A stretch of 64,000 nucleotides of DNA from Lithodes maja (lineage: Eukaryota; Arthropoda; Malacostraca; Decapoda; Lithodidae): positions 62,001 through 126,000 of the forward strand of contig JBAKBP010003099.1 of assembly GCA_037953745.1 (NCBI GenBank). The letters run 5' to 3'. Numbering within the stretch: the first letter of the stretch is position 1; every line of letters begins with the position of its first letter. The position numbers were made by a program, and so were the translations under genes. Shown here piece by piece: positions 45,280-56,712 of this stretch. Under the pieces are notes generated by a model. It searched no databases, was not told the origin of the DNA, and worked only from the letters and a program-made list of their open reading frames with translations.

Positions 45280-46858
45280 AGGCTGAGGAATGAAGGGCGG
45301 GGAGGAGGGTGGGATGGGGCTGCGGGAGGGCGGCGGTTCGCAGTCTGGGTTGAGGGAGGGGGATTGGAGGGAGGGTTGAAGTGTGGCATCCTGTCCGCAG
45401 GGGGATCGGCACGGTGACCGTCGTGAAAAAGGCGAGGGGCACGGGGACCATTCAGGCGCCGACCACCATTCATGACTGAGGCATAGGTGGGGGTAGCAGA
45501 AGGATTGTGACCTGGCGGGACTGGGGGATCATCAGGGAGGGTATCTCCATGGTCTCCGAGCAACTGAAATTGGTTTGAAAGTTGTAGGTTAGACGGGAGC
45601 GGGAGGGAGCTGGTAGATGGGCCCCTGGAAGAGTCGTTTGAGTGGCTGGGTTGGGGAGGGGGATCAGACAGTGTGGGAGTACTCTCCGCGGTAGGGACGG
45701 TGGTAGGAGCAGGGCCCCGAGGGCGAGTTGTTAAGGCTCGTAGCTGGCGGTTTACATCCTTGAGGGTAGCGCCATCATCCCGGACACGGCGGTGAATAGC
45801 AATAGCGTCACCATACACGGGGCATGTTTTGGAGACTACCCTGTGTGAACCACCACACAGGTAACAGTGAGGGTCATTCGTACAACGTGACCCCTCAGCC
45901 GGGTGAAGGTGATGACGGCCGCTGCACATTGAACAGCGGACTCCGTTACGGCAGGTGGCAGCCCCATGGCCGAAGAGGTGGCAATCATAACAACGGAGAA
46001 TTGGGAAATAATAAACAGATACTGGGTAGGAAACATGGCCCAGTATAACCCGGCGGGGGAGAGCACCTTGATATTCTAGTCGGACAGTCTCAGATAGGTG
46101 AGGGGCATTTTGGCCTGAATAATCAGCTGGGAGGCGGGTTGCTTCAAGTAGCTGACCCGATACACCATTGAGGGGACCCTCGAGGATAACTAATTTGCTT
46201 ACCAGCTCTGTAATGGAGTATTCTACACTAACAGGTCCTATCATCCCATACGAAATGGAAGGATCTTCGAGGGAGCGAGCACGGCGGCATTTAACCTTCC
46301 AGGACCCTAGTGTATGCAGTTCCTCCATGGGGGGATGGATACTATTCAAATCACTAGCACGAAGTCGTATCACTAGCGTACGGCCCTTGCCCAAACCTTC
46401 TGGGGATCCATCAGCGGTTTCCAGGACATATTTTGAAAAGGGCGAGTTGTTAATGGCTTCAGTGACTGCAGCAGGGTTCTTAAAAATGGGAGAGCGGTCC
46501 TCAGCACGAATTATGTAAGCAACTAAGCAACTAGAGATAAAGTGTTACCTGTCTCTGGGTCCATGAGGCTAGAGGTAGGCCTAGGATGGGAAGCTTGGTC
46601 AGACCTACTTTGGTTGGCTAGGCCTATGGGATGGGAAGAGGCAGTCTTGGAGACCTTGGCTGAGGATGGACCAGCACTATTAGCTGTACCCGCAGAGGCG
46701 GGGTGCCCTCCACCGGGGTCATCGTCGTCCAAACTCCTCTTACCAGAGTTCCCGCCCGCCATTGTGGGATCAGACGGTGGTGGGCGAGTCACCTCCATAC
46801 ACACTTCGGTGGTATGCTGGCCCTCTTCCAAGTCATTACCTGGAATAATGTCCTCCAT
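45180..46858 (-). pseudogene. LINE ORF1: gag-like protein with zinc knuckles
   Basis: It starts at ATG 46858 (MEDIIPGNDLEEGQ), is disordered and Pro/Ser-rich, breaks frame near 46520 (a small duplication of gttgctta) and continues to 45180. Three cysteine motifs sit in order: CYDCHLFGHGAATC (a classic CCHC), CSMCSGRHHLHPAEGSRC, CYLCGGSHRVVSKTC. These bind element RNA in this class. A Pro-rich tail follows. The last 100 bp overlap the start of ORF2 in another frame. Confidence 0.82.
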
Positions 46859-47248
46859 GGTGGCCCAAGAAACACTAGGGCAACACCAGAGGACAGGGGT
46901 AAGGAGATGGTAGCTCAAATGTGGATCTAAATAGGCGACGCTAACACAACACAAGTCAGCAGTTCGACGATCCAATAAACCCTCCTTCCATATTTTGGAA
47001 GAGTTTCTTGGATTTGCCAGCAGCATAGTTCAGTTCAGTTGGAATTCGGGAAGTTTAGCCTTAACGTCGGCACTTCCCTAAGAGGTTTTGTTATTTTTCT
47101 TTTTGTGACTTTTTGTGACGTGCTCAATTGTCTAAAAATAAATATATCTCATTTTTCATCCCTTTTTCTGAAATCTTCTTTCTTCTCTCTTCAGTCTTGT
47201 TTCTTCTCTCGTCTTCCTCCATTCTTGTTTCTTCTCTCTTCAGTCTTC

Positions 47249-49115
47249 TTATTTCAGTTCTTTCAATTTTTTCTCTCGTACTCTCCACATTTGATAGATT
47301 GTCTGTTTTACTCTATCGCTTATTTCTTTGTTAAATAAAAGATGTCCGATGACTTGGTTTTCATTTTCAATATAAGGCTGTTGGAACCCTGGATCTTTTA
47401 TTCTGCATGCTTTATAAAATGAACAGTGTAGTAGAAAATGTTTTAGGTCTTCCGTTCCTTCCTTACACATATCGCATTGTGTCTCTCCTCCCACATGCCT
47501 ATTTCTATCTTTTAGATTTAAGTTATTTGTCCTATATCTGTAAAATATTATAGATGCCTGTGTGTTGTCATAAATATCTTCCTCGCTCTTAATCTCCTTT
47601 TTATAACTCCTATACACTTCTAGGCTACTCTTCTCTGCCAACTCCTCTCGCCATCTTCCCGAATCCCAGTCCAGAACTCTTTTTCTAATGTCGCCCTTCT
47701 TAATATTTGCTAAATTTGTTTCTCTTAACTTCAAATTCCCTACATACTTTCTAATTTCTGCAGTCCAGGGATCTTTACTATTTCTAAGTTTTTCCTGTGA
47801 TTCTTCTTAGCAAGTCATTACTTTCCTCTCCTACTAAATATTTAAGATATTTTATGTTACCTTCCATAATTCTTGCCTCCATTGATGAGGCTCCTATTTC
47901 ACCCCTTAAGGTTACCTTTTGGGCATATCTGGGTGCCCCTAATATGTGTCTAAAAACCCTATTCTCTATATTTTGTAATTTATTTATTTCTGTTTTTGAA
48001 AAACCTATAACATTCGAGCCATACAGGACTGCTGGTATCACAATACTTTTCCAATATGTTTTTCCAATAAGTATCTTATTACAACTTTGTGATATTACCG
48101 GGTATGTAAGGTTAGCCATTCTATTTGCTTTATCCAAAGCTTCTATTTTCTGGGTTTAAAAAAAAAATGTATTATCATTAATTTGTATTCCTAGATATTT
48201 AATTTGTTTTACCACTTCTATTTCTCGTATGTTGTTTGGTTTGTTTTTCATATTAAATATTAGGATTTTACTTTTGTCTTTATTTATACTTAAGCCACAC
48301 TCTCCCCCTATCTCTATTAATTTATCTATTACTCTTTCTGCTTCCTGGATTGTATGAGCCAAGAGTAGCCCGTCATCGGAATAAAACAATGAATTTATTT
48401 TGAAACACTTATCTACAAACCCTCTTTTATTTTCTAACTGTTTAATTATCTCATAAGTTATTAATTTAAATAATGTTGTGGACCCCGTACAGCCTTGTCT
48501 GATGCCGCTTGTTACCTTAATATCCGTCTCATTTACTTGTCCCTTATTTATAATTGTACTATCTTCTTTATATATGTTACTTACTATGTCTATAACATTT
48601 GAATTTATATTGTAATCTTTTAATACTTTTATCAGTTTCTCCCTTCTGATTGAGTCATAGGCCTTTTTAAAGTCTATTGAGATTACTATGAGTGACCTCT
48701 TTTGTTTAAATATTTTATCTATACAGTATTTCAATATAAAAAGATTATTTTCGATTCTACCCTTATTTGTAAACCCACTCTGTGTCTCCCTTACCTCTCC
48801 ATTCTCCCTAATGTGTTCTTCTATTTTATTGTTAATTGCTGTCGTCATGAAAAGTTTATATGATATGTCTGTCAGAGCAATTGGCCTCAATTCATTTACC
48901 TTTGGTTTATTTACTTTTGGTAACATAACAGTTTTTGACTTCTTCCACTCTTCTGGAATTACATTTGTGTCCATAATATTATTAAAGCACATTGCAAGTT
49001 TTTCTAAGCACTTATCACTTTGTGACAATGCTTTATATAACTCAGGTTTCATTGCATCAAGGCCTGCTGCTTTTCTATTCTTTAATTTCTTTATATTTTC
49101 CTTTAATTCTCCCAC
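47249..49115 (-). pseudogene. LINE reverse transcriptase (clade uncertain), 5' truncated
   Basis: Three successive minus-strand frames (49115-48156, 48137-47784, 47734-47249). RT motifs: KNRKAAGLDAMKPELYKAL, LRPIALTDISYKLF, VISIDFKKAYDSIRREKL, SGIRQGCTGSTTLFKL, LFYSDDGLLLAH (catalytic DD). The thumb region has IVIPAVLYGSNVIGF. The C terminus carries a zinc motif, CDMCKEGTEDLKHFLLHC. Frames break at an A run near 48157 and near 47760. Endonuclease and ORF1 are missing. Its AT-rich codon use differs sharply from the GC-richer LINE next to it. Confidence 0.85.
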
Positions 49116-49305
49116 TGTAACAACGGAGGCTCGGCTATGGAGGTCGCTTCGTCTTCTAAACTCTAAAGTCTAAACCGATTCGTAAGCCAAAGTCAGTTTT
49201 CATTAGTTTCATAGGTCTATATACTTTATTACTGGTTTTTTGTATGAAAAAGATCAAATATATACACTTTAGCATTGTCTTGAACCGTAGAAGTGTACTA
49301 ATTAA

Positions 49306-49944
49306 CCTGGCAAGCGCTAAATAGACCTAGGGGCTAGGGTAGTTATTTGTGCATTTCTAGCCTTGGATTCTGACAGAATTCGTTATATTTACAATATAGA
49401 GCATTATTTGTTTTCGGTATGCTTTTATTTTACATATATGATGTATATATGAACCTTCAAGAGTGCTAAAATAAGTGGGAAAAGCATTTGGGTGGTGAAA
49501 AACGAAGATATTGGCCACCCGGTCATAATCTCAGGCGAGAGAGAAACACAGGCAACCCTCCTCTCTCGCTGTCTGTGAGGTAACTGAGACGAGCGGGGCG
49601 GTGTGGGCCGGTGTCTGGGTGTTACATAACGATCTTTTCTGCAACCCACTTGTGCTACATTATCGCGGGAGAGAAAAATAACCGATAAATGATGATAATA
49701 AGAGGGAAAATAGGTGATAATTGAGGAGGGGAGGGAGGGGGGAATAAGGTGGGGAAGGAGGGGAGGGGGGTGGGTGAGATTTACATGGATGAGTACTGGA
49801 GGGGAATTATCTCACCTAGAGACAAATTCCTTTGTTTTGATAGGCCCTTTTTTTTTTGGAAAGCTTTTTTTATGGTCTTGCTTCCGTGAGGCCTATCGCG
49901 TTCCCTATAGGAAGCCTTCCGTGAGGCCTATCGTGCTTGCCGGG
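49306..49944. mobile_element. TTAA element family F, copy 1
   Basis: 639 bp between TTAA 49302-49305 and 49945-49948. TIRs: cctggcaagcgc at the left, gtgcttgccggg at the right. It is almost identical to the copy at 50557. A 74-codon minus frame (49649-49425) is conserved between copies but has no recognised motif. Confidence 0.87.
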
Positions 49945-50062
49945 TTAATGTAATAACCTAATTAACGATAACTAATGGCCTCTTGCTATACGCAAATTCA
50001 CAGAAAACGCGCAATTCACAGAAAACGTATCACCATAAACTAATATAAATGTGTGATTCTAC

Positions 50063-50264
50063 TATAAGGAAGTTGGAGCTGTAATTATCGATATTCACTA
50101 GATTTACCTGCTAAAATACGATTGTAGTACATTTTTCAATATATAATACCCAATTTTACATACTCTTTAGCCATCAGAAACTTACATAATTATTGCATTT
50201 AGAATTACTATCGATATCTACATCTCCAACTTCCTTATAGCCTGAAACTCGTAAGTGGTTAATT
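50063..50264. mobile_element. Foldback MITE, copy 1
   Basis: The inverted arms tataaggaagttggagctgt (50063) and ctccaacttccttata (50224-50239) enclose about 140 bp of AT-rich DNA. The right flank cctgaaactcg recurs in copy 2. No TSD could be fixed. Confidence 0.65.
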
Positions 50265-50289
50265 TCCCAGTACGAGTAGATAAAACATT

Positions 50290-50510
50290 AATTGACCAAT
50301 TAAGTTTCAGGTTATAAGGAAGTGGGAGTTTTAGCCATCGATATTTAGCAGAATTACCAGCGAAAATTTGGTTCTAGTGCATTATCCCCATTAAATTAAA
50401 TTAACCATAATCTCTATCCATCAGAAACCTACATTATTATTGCATTATTGACTTATATCATGTTTTCGGCTTCAACTTCCTTATAGCCTGAAACTCGCAA
50501 GTGGTCAATT
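50290..50510. mobile_element. Foldback MITE, copy 2
   Basis: The longer inverted arms, from attgaccaat at 50291 and tataaggaagtgggag at 50313, match cttcaacttccttatag and gtggtcaatt on the right. Same family as copy 1, adjacent and in the same orientation. Confidence 0.65.
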
Positions 50511-50556
50511 GCTTACTTAGGCCTACCTATGAATATACAGTATAGTGGGAAATTAA

Positions 50557-51196
50557 CCCGGTAAGCGCTAAATAGACCTAGGGGCTAGGGTAGTTATTTG
50601 TGCATTTCTAGCCTTGGATTCTGACAGAATTCGTTATATTTACAATATAGACCATTATTTGTTTTCGGTATGCTTTTATTTTACATATATGATGTATATA
50701 TGAACCTTCAAGAGTGCTAAAATAAGTGGGAAAAGCATTTGGGTGGTGAAAAACGAAGATATTGGCCACCCGGTCGTGATGTCAGGCGAGAGAGAGCTAC
50801 AGGCAACCCTCCTCTCTCGCTGTCTGTGAGGTAACTGAGACGAGCGGGGCGGTGTGGGCTGGTGTCTGGGTGTTACATATCGATCTTTTCTGCAACCCAC
50901 TTGTGCTACATTATCGCGGGAGAGAAAAATAACCGATAAATGATGATAATAAGAGGGAAAATAGGTGATAATTGAGGAGGGGAGGGAGGGGGGAATAAGG
51001 TGGGGAAGGAGGGGAGGGGGGTGGGTGAGATTTACATGGATGAGTACTGGAGGGGAATTATCTCACCTAGAGACAAATTCCTTTGTTTTGATAGGCCCTT
51101 TTTTTTTTTGGAAAGCTTTTTTTATGGTCTTGCTTCCGTGAGGCCTATCGCGTTCCCTATAGGAAGCCTTCCGTGAGGCCTATCGCGCTTGCCGGG
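50557..51196. mobile_element. TTAA element family F, copy 2
   Basis: 640 bp between TTAA 50553-50556 and 51197-51200, with TIRs ccggtaagcgc / gcgcttgccgg. It differs from copy 1 by only scattered substitutions over its length. Same orientation. Confidence 0.87.
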
Positions 51197-51229
51197 TTAA
51201 GGTGCAGGCTTCTTTGTGGTGTCCCCCAC

Positions 51230-51560
51230 CTCTAAGACCATAAGAAAATGGGAGTCTGCAGAAAGCCGATTGATCCACACAAGGCAGATCCCTCTCACAC
51301 CCAATCCCAAGGTCTAATAATTATAGGCCCAGCTCACTAATACCATGAGGACCGACCTCAACAAAATGGTCAGAGGTCAGAAAACGGGGGTCTGCAGAGC
51401 CGATTAATCTGAAACGAGAATAGGGGATGCCCTCAAACTCGTGTAGCAATTTGTAAGTCTCGATCATGTCGCCCGATTCTTCTGTCCTGCAGTGTCTGGA
51501 GATCTAGGCGTCGACATCTCTCCTCGTAGGGCAGCTGGGCCAACTATACTATATGTAGTC
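51230..51560 (-). pseudogene. CR1-like LINE 3' region, degraded
   Basis: Contains the 3' block aaaatgggagtctgcagaaa at 51245-51264, shared with the LINE ends at 60247 and (complement) 23860. Upstream on the minus strand, remnants of the C-terminal coding part (GDMIETYKLL-like, near 51460) precede it. Confidence 0.65.
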
Positions 51561-51630
51561 AGTAAAAATAGGTTAGCCTAAGCAGACCCAGATGCGGAAA
51601 TAACTTGAGCCGACCATGCCTATATCTTTC

Positions 51631-51696
51631 TTGGTGTCACTGGTAGAGTGTTCGCCTCATAGACTAAGGGTCCCGGGTTCAATCCCAGCCCCTGGC
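51631..51696 (+). ncRNA. tRNA-like sequence (SINE head), CAT anticodon-like
   Basis: It has actggtagagtgttcgcctc as A-box/D-arm region, a cctcatagacta anticodon-like loop and gggttcaatccc as a clean B box. The acceptor stem is imperfect and extra sequence follows to about 51830, so a SINE is more likely than a gene. Confidence 0.5.
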
Positions 51697-51844
51697 ATAT
51701 TTTTGTGAGGCTATTTCAGCACCTAACGAAGTTTAGGTGTGTTGGTAAAATTGTTAAGATGGTTGAGAGTAACATCAGAGCTCCATAAATCCTCTTTCGG
51801 GTATGGTGTAAAACCCTATTCCTACATAATATATAATACCGGTA

Positions 51845-52036
51845 CAGGTCTCCCTCACTATACGATGCCCTGATTTACGATATTATTATAGGTTTTTAGG
51901 TGTTTGGGTTTGGGTTTTGGCTGGCCCGAGAACACAACCCCGTTTACCCCATACATTTTAGGGTTCGCTATACGATTTTTCTATTCAAGATCGGGTTTTC
52001 AGGAACGTAACCCAATCGTATATCGAGGGAGACCTG
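51845..52036. mobile_element. Pogo/Tigger-like MITE, intact
   Basis: 192 bp with TA at 51843-51844 and 52037-52038. Ends caggtctccctcactatacg and cgtatatcgagggagacctg, i.e. CAG...CTG termini. Non-coding. The interrupted copy is at 37152-37436. Confidence 0.85.
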
Positions 52037-52189
52037 TAGTTTGTTTTAGGAGGGTTGGTCTTAATCAAAATGTGACATTTGGCATACTCTACCCAGCTTT
52101 AGCCGTTTCTGTCTGTCTCTTTTACTGTCCTACTTTCCCTTCTATGGGCAGGGGGCTAGGAATCCTCCTCCCCTTGTAAAATTCTCCTA

Positions 52190-52653
52190 CTCGACGAGAC
52201 AGAAAGAGGGGAGAGGCAACGCAAAAGTGGTCTCGGTCCTCTCGGACCCTAAAAATTGGAACTTAGCTTTCGCCACTGCTTTCTTCAATGGCAAAAAGGT
52301 CTCTCTGTATAGCACTATCACTCAACAATACCTTCGCTTTCTTGCGTTGAGCCTTTTCCTTGCTTGCAACAGGCGTAGATGTGGCGAGCAGGGTAGCACT
52401 GGGGTGCGCGGGAGGTTGCACAGAATCGGACGAGTCGGAATTCATGATTTCACTATAACTCGCCATGGCGGGCACGTGGAAACTGATAACGGTAGTAGTT
52501 GAGGCTTGGTGGCGCTGCGATCGCCCCTGCAAAGGAAATTTTCGCCGCGCGAATTTCAAAGCACGCTTTCAAGCATAGGGATTTTAAAAGGACACCCGGG
52601 CTCCGGCCCATCTTCCGCACTGTCATTTTAAAATGCTGCCCGGGGCAGAAGGG
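52190..52653 (-). mobile_element. 5' fragment of a family A piggyBac element with transposase start
   Basis: In minus orientation it starts at TTAA 52654-52657 with ccttctgccccgggcagcat, the family A end. It runs through the A-type leader (caagcatagggattttaaaa on plus) into a coding frame, 52559-52263. The left edge is not a TTAA, so the element is truncated. Confidence 0.7.
52263..52559 (-). pseudogene. N-terminal piece of a second piggyBac-type transposase (putative)
   Basis: The start MASYSEIMNSDSSDSV is followed by Pro/Ser/Ala-rich and then KEKAQRKKAKVLLSDS. It is placed just inside a family A terminus, as the transposase start is placed in the element at 14506. Its early residues (SDS..V) resemble the family B protein start. 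No catalytic part remains. Assignment is by position and composition; no conserved motif is available. Confidence 0.45.
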
Positions 52654-52659
52654 TTAAAG

Positions 52660-53120
52660 GTTTCTGTTCGGGCTCTGTCTCGAGTCGGCCACTCTCAGCA
52701 ATGGGATATGTGCCAGAGTATATTGCTTACAGTATACATACATACATAAGATTTAGTTCTACCTTATTAAGCTTATTATTCCATTAATTCATTGTTCTTC
52801 CCTCTCACTGAAGCCGGTATCACACCAGCGCTTTTTCCCTCAACATTTATCCTTGACACTGGTCTGGCAACTTAAGAGGTCAGCTTTTTCAATAATTATG
52901 TCACCTAAATTCATCTATCATCAGTCTAGTTTCTGATACCACTGTAAAATGTCCCAGAAATGTTGCCAGAAAAATTTTGAGTATAAAAGCTCTCGTGTGA
53001 TACCGGCTTAAATAATTACGTTATCCACAATGCAGTTGGGTCTAAGTACATGATTAGCTTAATACTGTATCCAGAATTCGAAAATGGATATTAATCGTGA
53101 ACGTGTACTTAACCTTTAAC
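52660..53120. other. No gene recognised
   Basis: The paired words agccggtatcacaccagcgc (52813-52832) and the inverted tgtgataccggctta (52996-53010) suggest the ends of a MITE of about 200 bp, but I could not fix a target duplication. Confidence 0.4.
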
Positions 53121-53122
53121 TG

Positions 53123-53190
53123 TGTTGGTGGTGTAATGGTTTAGATACTTATGTTCTGGGTGTGGTGTCCAGAGTTCAAATCCCGGCAAG
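53123..53190 (+). ncRNA. tRNA-like sequence (SINE head)
   Basis: It has ggtggtgtaatggtttagat as an A-box region and agagttcaaatccc as a B box. It abuts the truncated LINE that follows. Stems are imperfect; not a functional tRNA gene as far as I can see. Confidence 0.45.
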
Positions 53191-53191
53191 A

Positions 53192-53800
53192 TCATACATT
53201 TTCATTAGTATCAACAATTGCTGTGGAGCACAGGGTGATATCAACAGAGGAATAAGTATGATAGGAAGCAGAAAAGTAAGTGTGTGAGTCGGCCTCATTA
53301 AGGCAGCAAAGGTCACGGTTCAGAAGCAAATGTTCAATCTGTGAACCGGCTGTATCAGGATTGGAGGAAGTAGAGTCCCATATAGGGCTATGGGCATCAA
53401 AGTCACCCAACAGTAAGATGGGAGAGGGTAGTATAGAGACAAACTGAGAAAGCAAGGAAAGGTCATAATTGTAAGCAGGTTGGTTATAGATACTGTATTG
53501 CAAATGGTAACAGAGTCACCATCGGGGATATGAAGAGTAAGGATAGAGTGCTGTAGGAAACTTGTACGAATGGGAAAGAAGTCAAAAGTTACTCGATGAT
53601 GGACATAAATTGCTGTGCCATATTCTCCATCAGGGGATAGAGAACAGCACGCAAGGTGGTAGTTGGTGATGGATTTATCATAATTTCCAATGTGTTGTAA
53701 ACAAATACAAATTGGATTATAGACACGGAGTAAACGCTGGATCTCACCTAGATGGACTCTAGATGAGAGACCATTACAATTCCATTGTAGTATATAGGGA
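53192..53800 (-). pseudogene. LINE endonuclease domain, one 5-bp frame break
   Basis: Upstream of 53498 the minus strand reads LQWNCNGLSSRVHLGEI ... DGEYGTAIYVHHRV ... GDSVTICN without stops. Downstream another frame reads YNQPAYNYDLSLLSQFV, then ILLLGDFDAHSPIWDS. The two frames differ by one 5-bp CAGTA (plus strand TACTGTA at 53491-53497). Without it the conserved block reads ICNIYNQP, as expected for an AP-endonuclease. Truncated after VDITLCS. Confidence 0.78.
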
Positions 53801-54028
53801 TTGAACAGGTTAAGTGAGAGACGTCAGGTTACGTAAATTAACAGCACTGTTCGGCTGTCGGAGATGAAGAGGAACGGGTCTGGGGGGAGGGTCATGAGAA
53901 GGCAGGGAGTTTCGACGTGGATGGTGGGGGGACACATTAGAGGACAGGTCATGGAGGACAGTAGCTATCTTGGAGTGTGAAAGATCTGAACATGACTTTA
54001 AGTGAAAAGCGCATAAGCTCGAAGAGTT

Positions 54029-54435
54029 GTTGTTGTTGGTTTTCCCCAAGCTGCCTGGCCGAACAGCCCCAAGGCCCCGAGCAAGGCCAAGGCTATAACC
54101 GAGCGCCCCCACAGAACCCTCCCTGCCGACCACAATAAAGCCTGGGTGACCGAAGCCACTCCATGGCGGGGAGCTGAGGAGGGCGCGGAAACGCCCGGGA
54201 AACCAAAGCCCCACCCAGGGCCCTGTGCCCCTCAGCAATTATGAAGAGAAAGTTGAAGGGCAAAGGAAAGTTGTGACGCTTTGGCTTCCAATCTTGGTAG
54301 ATTAGGAGGTCAATCCACGCAAGAGACGCCGTCACTTGAGATCTAGAAAATATATAAGTAAAAGGAACAGTCAGAGTAAGCTATGGGTATGGCAGAGATC
54401 GCTCAGTTCTCACTCTGATAGACCAGCCCATCACC
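54029..54435 (-). mobile_element. CAA-tailed SINE-like retroposon, copy 3
   Basis: Minus strand, 407 bp, flanked by agctcgaagagtt at 54016-54028 and 54436-54448. It has the same 5' start and CAA-repeat 3' end as the copy at 32638-33042. The site equivalent to that copy's TACAGTA is a plain TA here (54359-54360). Confidence 0.85.
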
Positions 54436-56322
54436 AGCTCGAAGAGTTATGAGAGGCGGTGTTATCAGGGGTTGGTGAACGTCGGTCACGGAGAAAGGAG
54501 CGTATCAACGCAGCAACAGTGGATTTAGTGCGGGTAGGCATCCGGCGATACTCACGCACAAAACAGTCATGACAGCCGCAGTGGGGTGCATGGGAGCCCG
54601 AGGCGGTAGCATGGATAGGTGCGCGAGGTCGAGGACGAGTAGGCGGGGGGGACACAGGCGTAGAGGGGGTGTGGAGTGAGGGAGGCTGGGACGGAGAACC
54701 CATATCAGAGCGGAAGATGCAAGAGCGAGGAGGGACACGTTGAGGTTTGGGAGGCATAGGTCGGGCTGTGAGGGTCTTACGTTTTACGGAGGGATATTGA
54801 CGATCTGAGGAGGGAGAATGTAGAGCATCAGATCGGCGTTTACTGGTGGAGGGGTAGAATCCATGACATCGTCAACATCGGTAGAGGGAGCCGGGGTAAG
54901 AGGCAAGGATTGAAGATCAGTTACGGGTGAAGGGGACGCGGATGCTTTTGGGGTGGAGGCTTCATGAACAGGGGGAGGGGTATTCAGTGCATGAAACCAG
55001 TTGGAGAGGGGAACAGTGGCTGGACTAGGAAGGAGTGAATCCAACACAGCATCACTGTCCTCACGTCGTCGACTACCGGGAGAAACGTCAGTTGTAGGTG
55101 CACGAAGTCTAGCACTGTAAGTCATATCTCTAAGAGGGATCTTTAACATCTCTTACTCTCAGTTCTTGCTTAGCTTCCCTGACAGACATGCCTGACCGAC
55201 TAATGAGAAGCTTTAACTCAGCATTGTACATGTAGAACACACATTGCTTTGAGCGAGCATGGTGTTCAAGGCCACAGTTAAAACACTTTGGAGTGCCACA
55301 ATTCCAACGGGTAGCATGTTTAACGGAACTACAGAAGGCACACACCCGAACCTTCTTACACCTACCAGTTGAGTGACCAAAGGTGGAACAGTTTGTACAT
55401 TGTAACAGTTTGGGGACATAAGGTCGTACTTCACGCCTTTGTCCTTCGATCCTGACGTCGCGTGGGAGGGAACGTCCACTAAACTTAATGCGAGCTATGC
55501 GGAGAGAATGAGAAGGAGTTGATTTGTTTGGGATACTAATACAAATCAAACGTCGTGCACATTTGGATAACGCAAGCGCAACGACGACAGGAGGGTCGAC
55601 TTATCAGGAAGTCCGTCATGGTCATAAGTTGAGGGTAGAACAACAGTACCGAGGATGTAGTTGAGGTCGTTATGTTTCGTGACAGTAACAGGGATATCGT
55701 CCAAGGTAGTAAGAGATAGGTATGTCTCAGATTGGGCACGAGTAGTGGTTTCTACAATCCAATCATTAATACCAGTCTCACGTAACGATAAGTCCGAAGT
55801 TGCATGCGCCGAGAGGAGGAGGTTCTCTAACTTAGCCCCCGAGATGTAGGAAGCCGGTCGTATGACGAGGAAACGCGGCCAGTCATCATCGCCAAAAAGT
55901 GAATCGAAGTGCCGGAGGGTGGCATTGGGGACAAACTGACGCCGAGGTTTCCGCCGATGTTGGGGGCCGGAATGAGGCATGTGAGGCTCCAGAGTTGCAA
56001 CGAGTGAGGTGGAGGTAGTGGCTGAACTAACAATCGGCTGAAATGGTGGAGAAACAGTGTCGATGGGAGGTGAAGGGTCACCAACACTGGTGTCACCCTG
56101 CAGGTGGTCAGTGGAAACTGTAAGTCGGTTAACGGGTAGTGCTGAGGAGCAGGGCGTGTCAAGAGAACCCTGCACGCCAAGGTCTATGGTTTGAACAGGA
56201 GACTCAACACAAGGAGGGTCTCTCTTATCTTGGGAGAGGGGAGGGACATTTAAATCATGAGCGGCAGGTGTAGTTGGGCTCTGTGGAGAGTCGATGTGAA
56301 CAGGGGCCATTGTAGGGTCCAC
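54431..56322 (-). pseudogene. LINE ORF1 (gag-like), frameshifted
   Basis: Start MDPTMAPVHIDSP, then a Pro/Thr-rich segment, a structured block (DDWPRFLVIRPASYISG ... YILGTVVLPSTYDHDG). After a break near 55548, LQCTNCSTFGHSTGRCKK (CCHC), CAFCSSVKHATRWNC and CFNCGLEHHARSKQC follow. Further frames continue with a disordered tail ending near 54431. The zinc knuckles are the diagnostic part. Confidence 0.75.
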
Positions 56323-56452
56323 AGATGGAGGACGGGAATCCTTAGTCGTAGAAGCAGGTAATTTAGTATCAGAGCGTGAGAGAGCATCAGACTCGGAACA
56401 ACTCGGAGGGGAGAGGTTGGTAGACTCAGAGGGCAGAGGAAGATCAGATTAA

Positions 56453-56518
56453 GGGGAGGTGTGGCAGAGTGGTCTTGCCACTGGACTGGTAATCCAATGG
56501 ACCCGGGTTCGAATCCCA
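56453..56518 (+). ncRNA. tRNA-like head (GGT anticodon-like)
   Basis: It has gtgtggcagagtggtcttgc as A-box region, a tgga-ctggtaa-tcca anticodon-like arm (GGT, threonine if read as a tRNA) and acccgggttcgaatccc as B box. It lies between two LINEs pointing in opposite directions. It may be the 5' promoter or a SINE fused to the plus-strand LINE that follows. Confidence 0.55.
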
Positions 56519-56712
56519 ATATGTCAATGGGAAGATATTATTGGGACTTCCCCCAAATGTATAAATTGTATGAGCTCCACATCAGTTACGGAGCCGCCAA
56601 ATCATTTCGCCTCAAGTAGAAATTGTCCTTTAATGACAGCTCAGAGAAATAAAGTTATTGAGAACACCAATTTTGTAGGTTCAAAAAACTGAAAAATGCA
56701 CATGGGAGCCGG

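Larger units (their letters stand above)
40745..47030 (-). mobile_element. I-like LINE, nearly full length, two ORFs
   Basis: A minus-strand non-LTR retrotransposon with a gag-like ORF1 (46858-45180) overlapping ORF2 (45279-40982), which has endonuclease, reverse transcriptase, RNase H and a terminal cysteine motif. The order and the RNase H domain point to the I/Jockey superfamily. Damage: a frameshift in ORF1 near 46520, another in ORF2 near 43170-43200, and the family B MITE at 42514-42993. The 5' boundary is near 47030, where a different LINE begins; the 3' end is near 40745 by similarity of context only. Confidence 0.8.
53192..56440 (-). mobile_element. I-like LINE remnant: gag-like ORF1 and partial endonuclease
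   Basis: Minus strand. ORF1 runs from 56322 in several frames to 54431, then endonuclease coding runs from about 53800 to 53192, where the element is cut off before the RT. A CAA-tailed retroposon is inserted at 54029-54435. It is a different lineage from the LINE at 40.7-47 kb, with other zinc-knuckle spacing. Confidence 0.78.
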
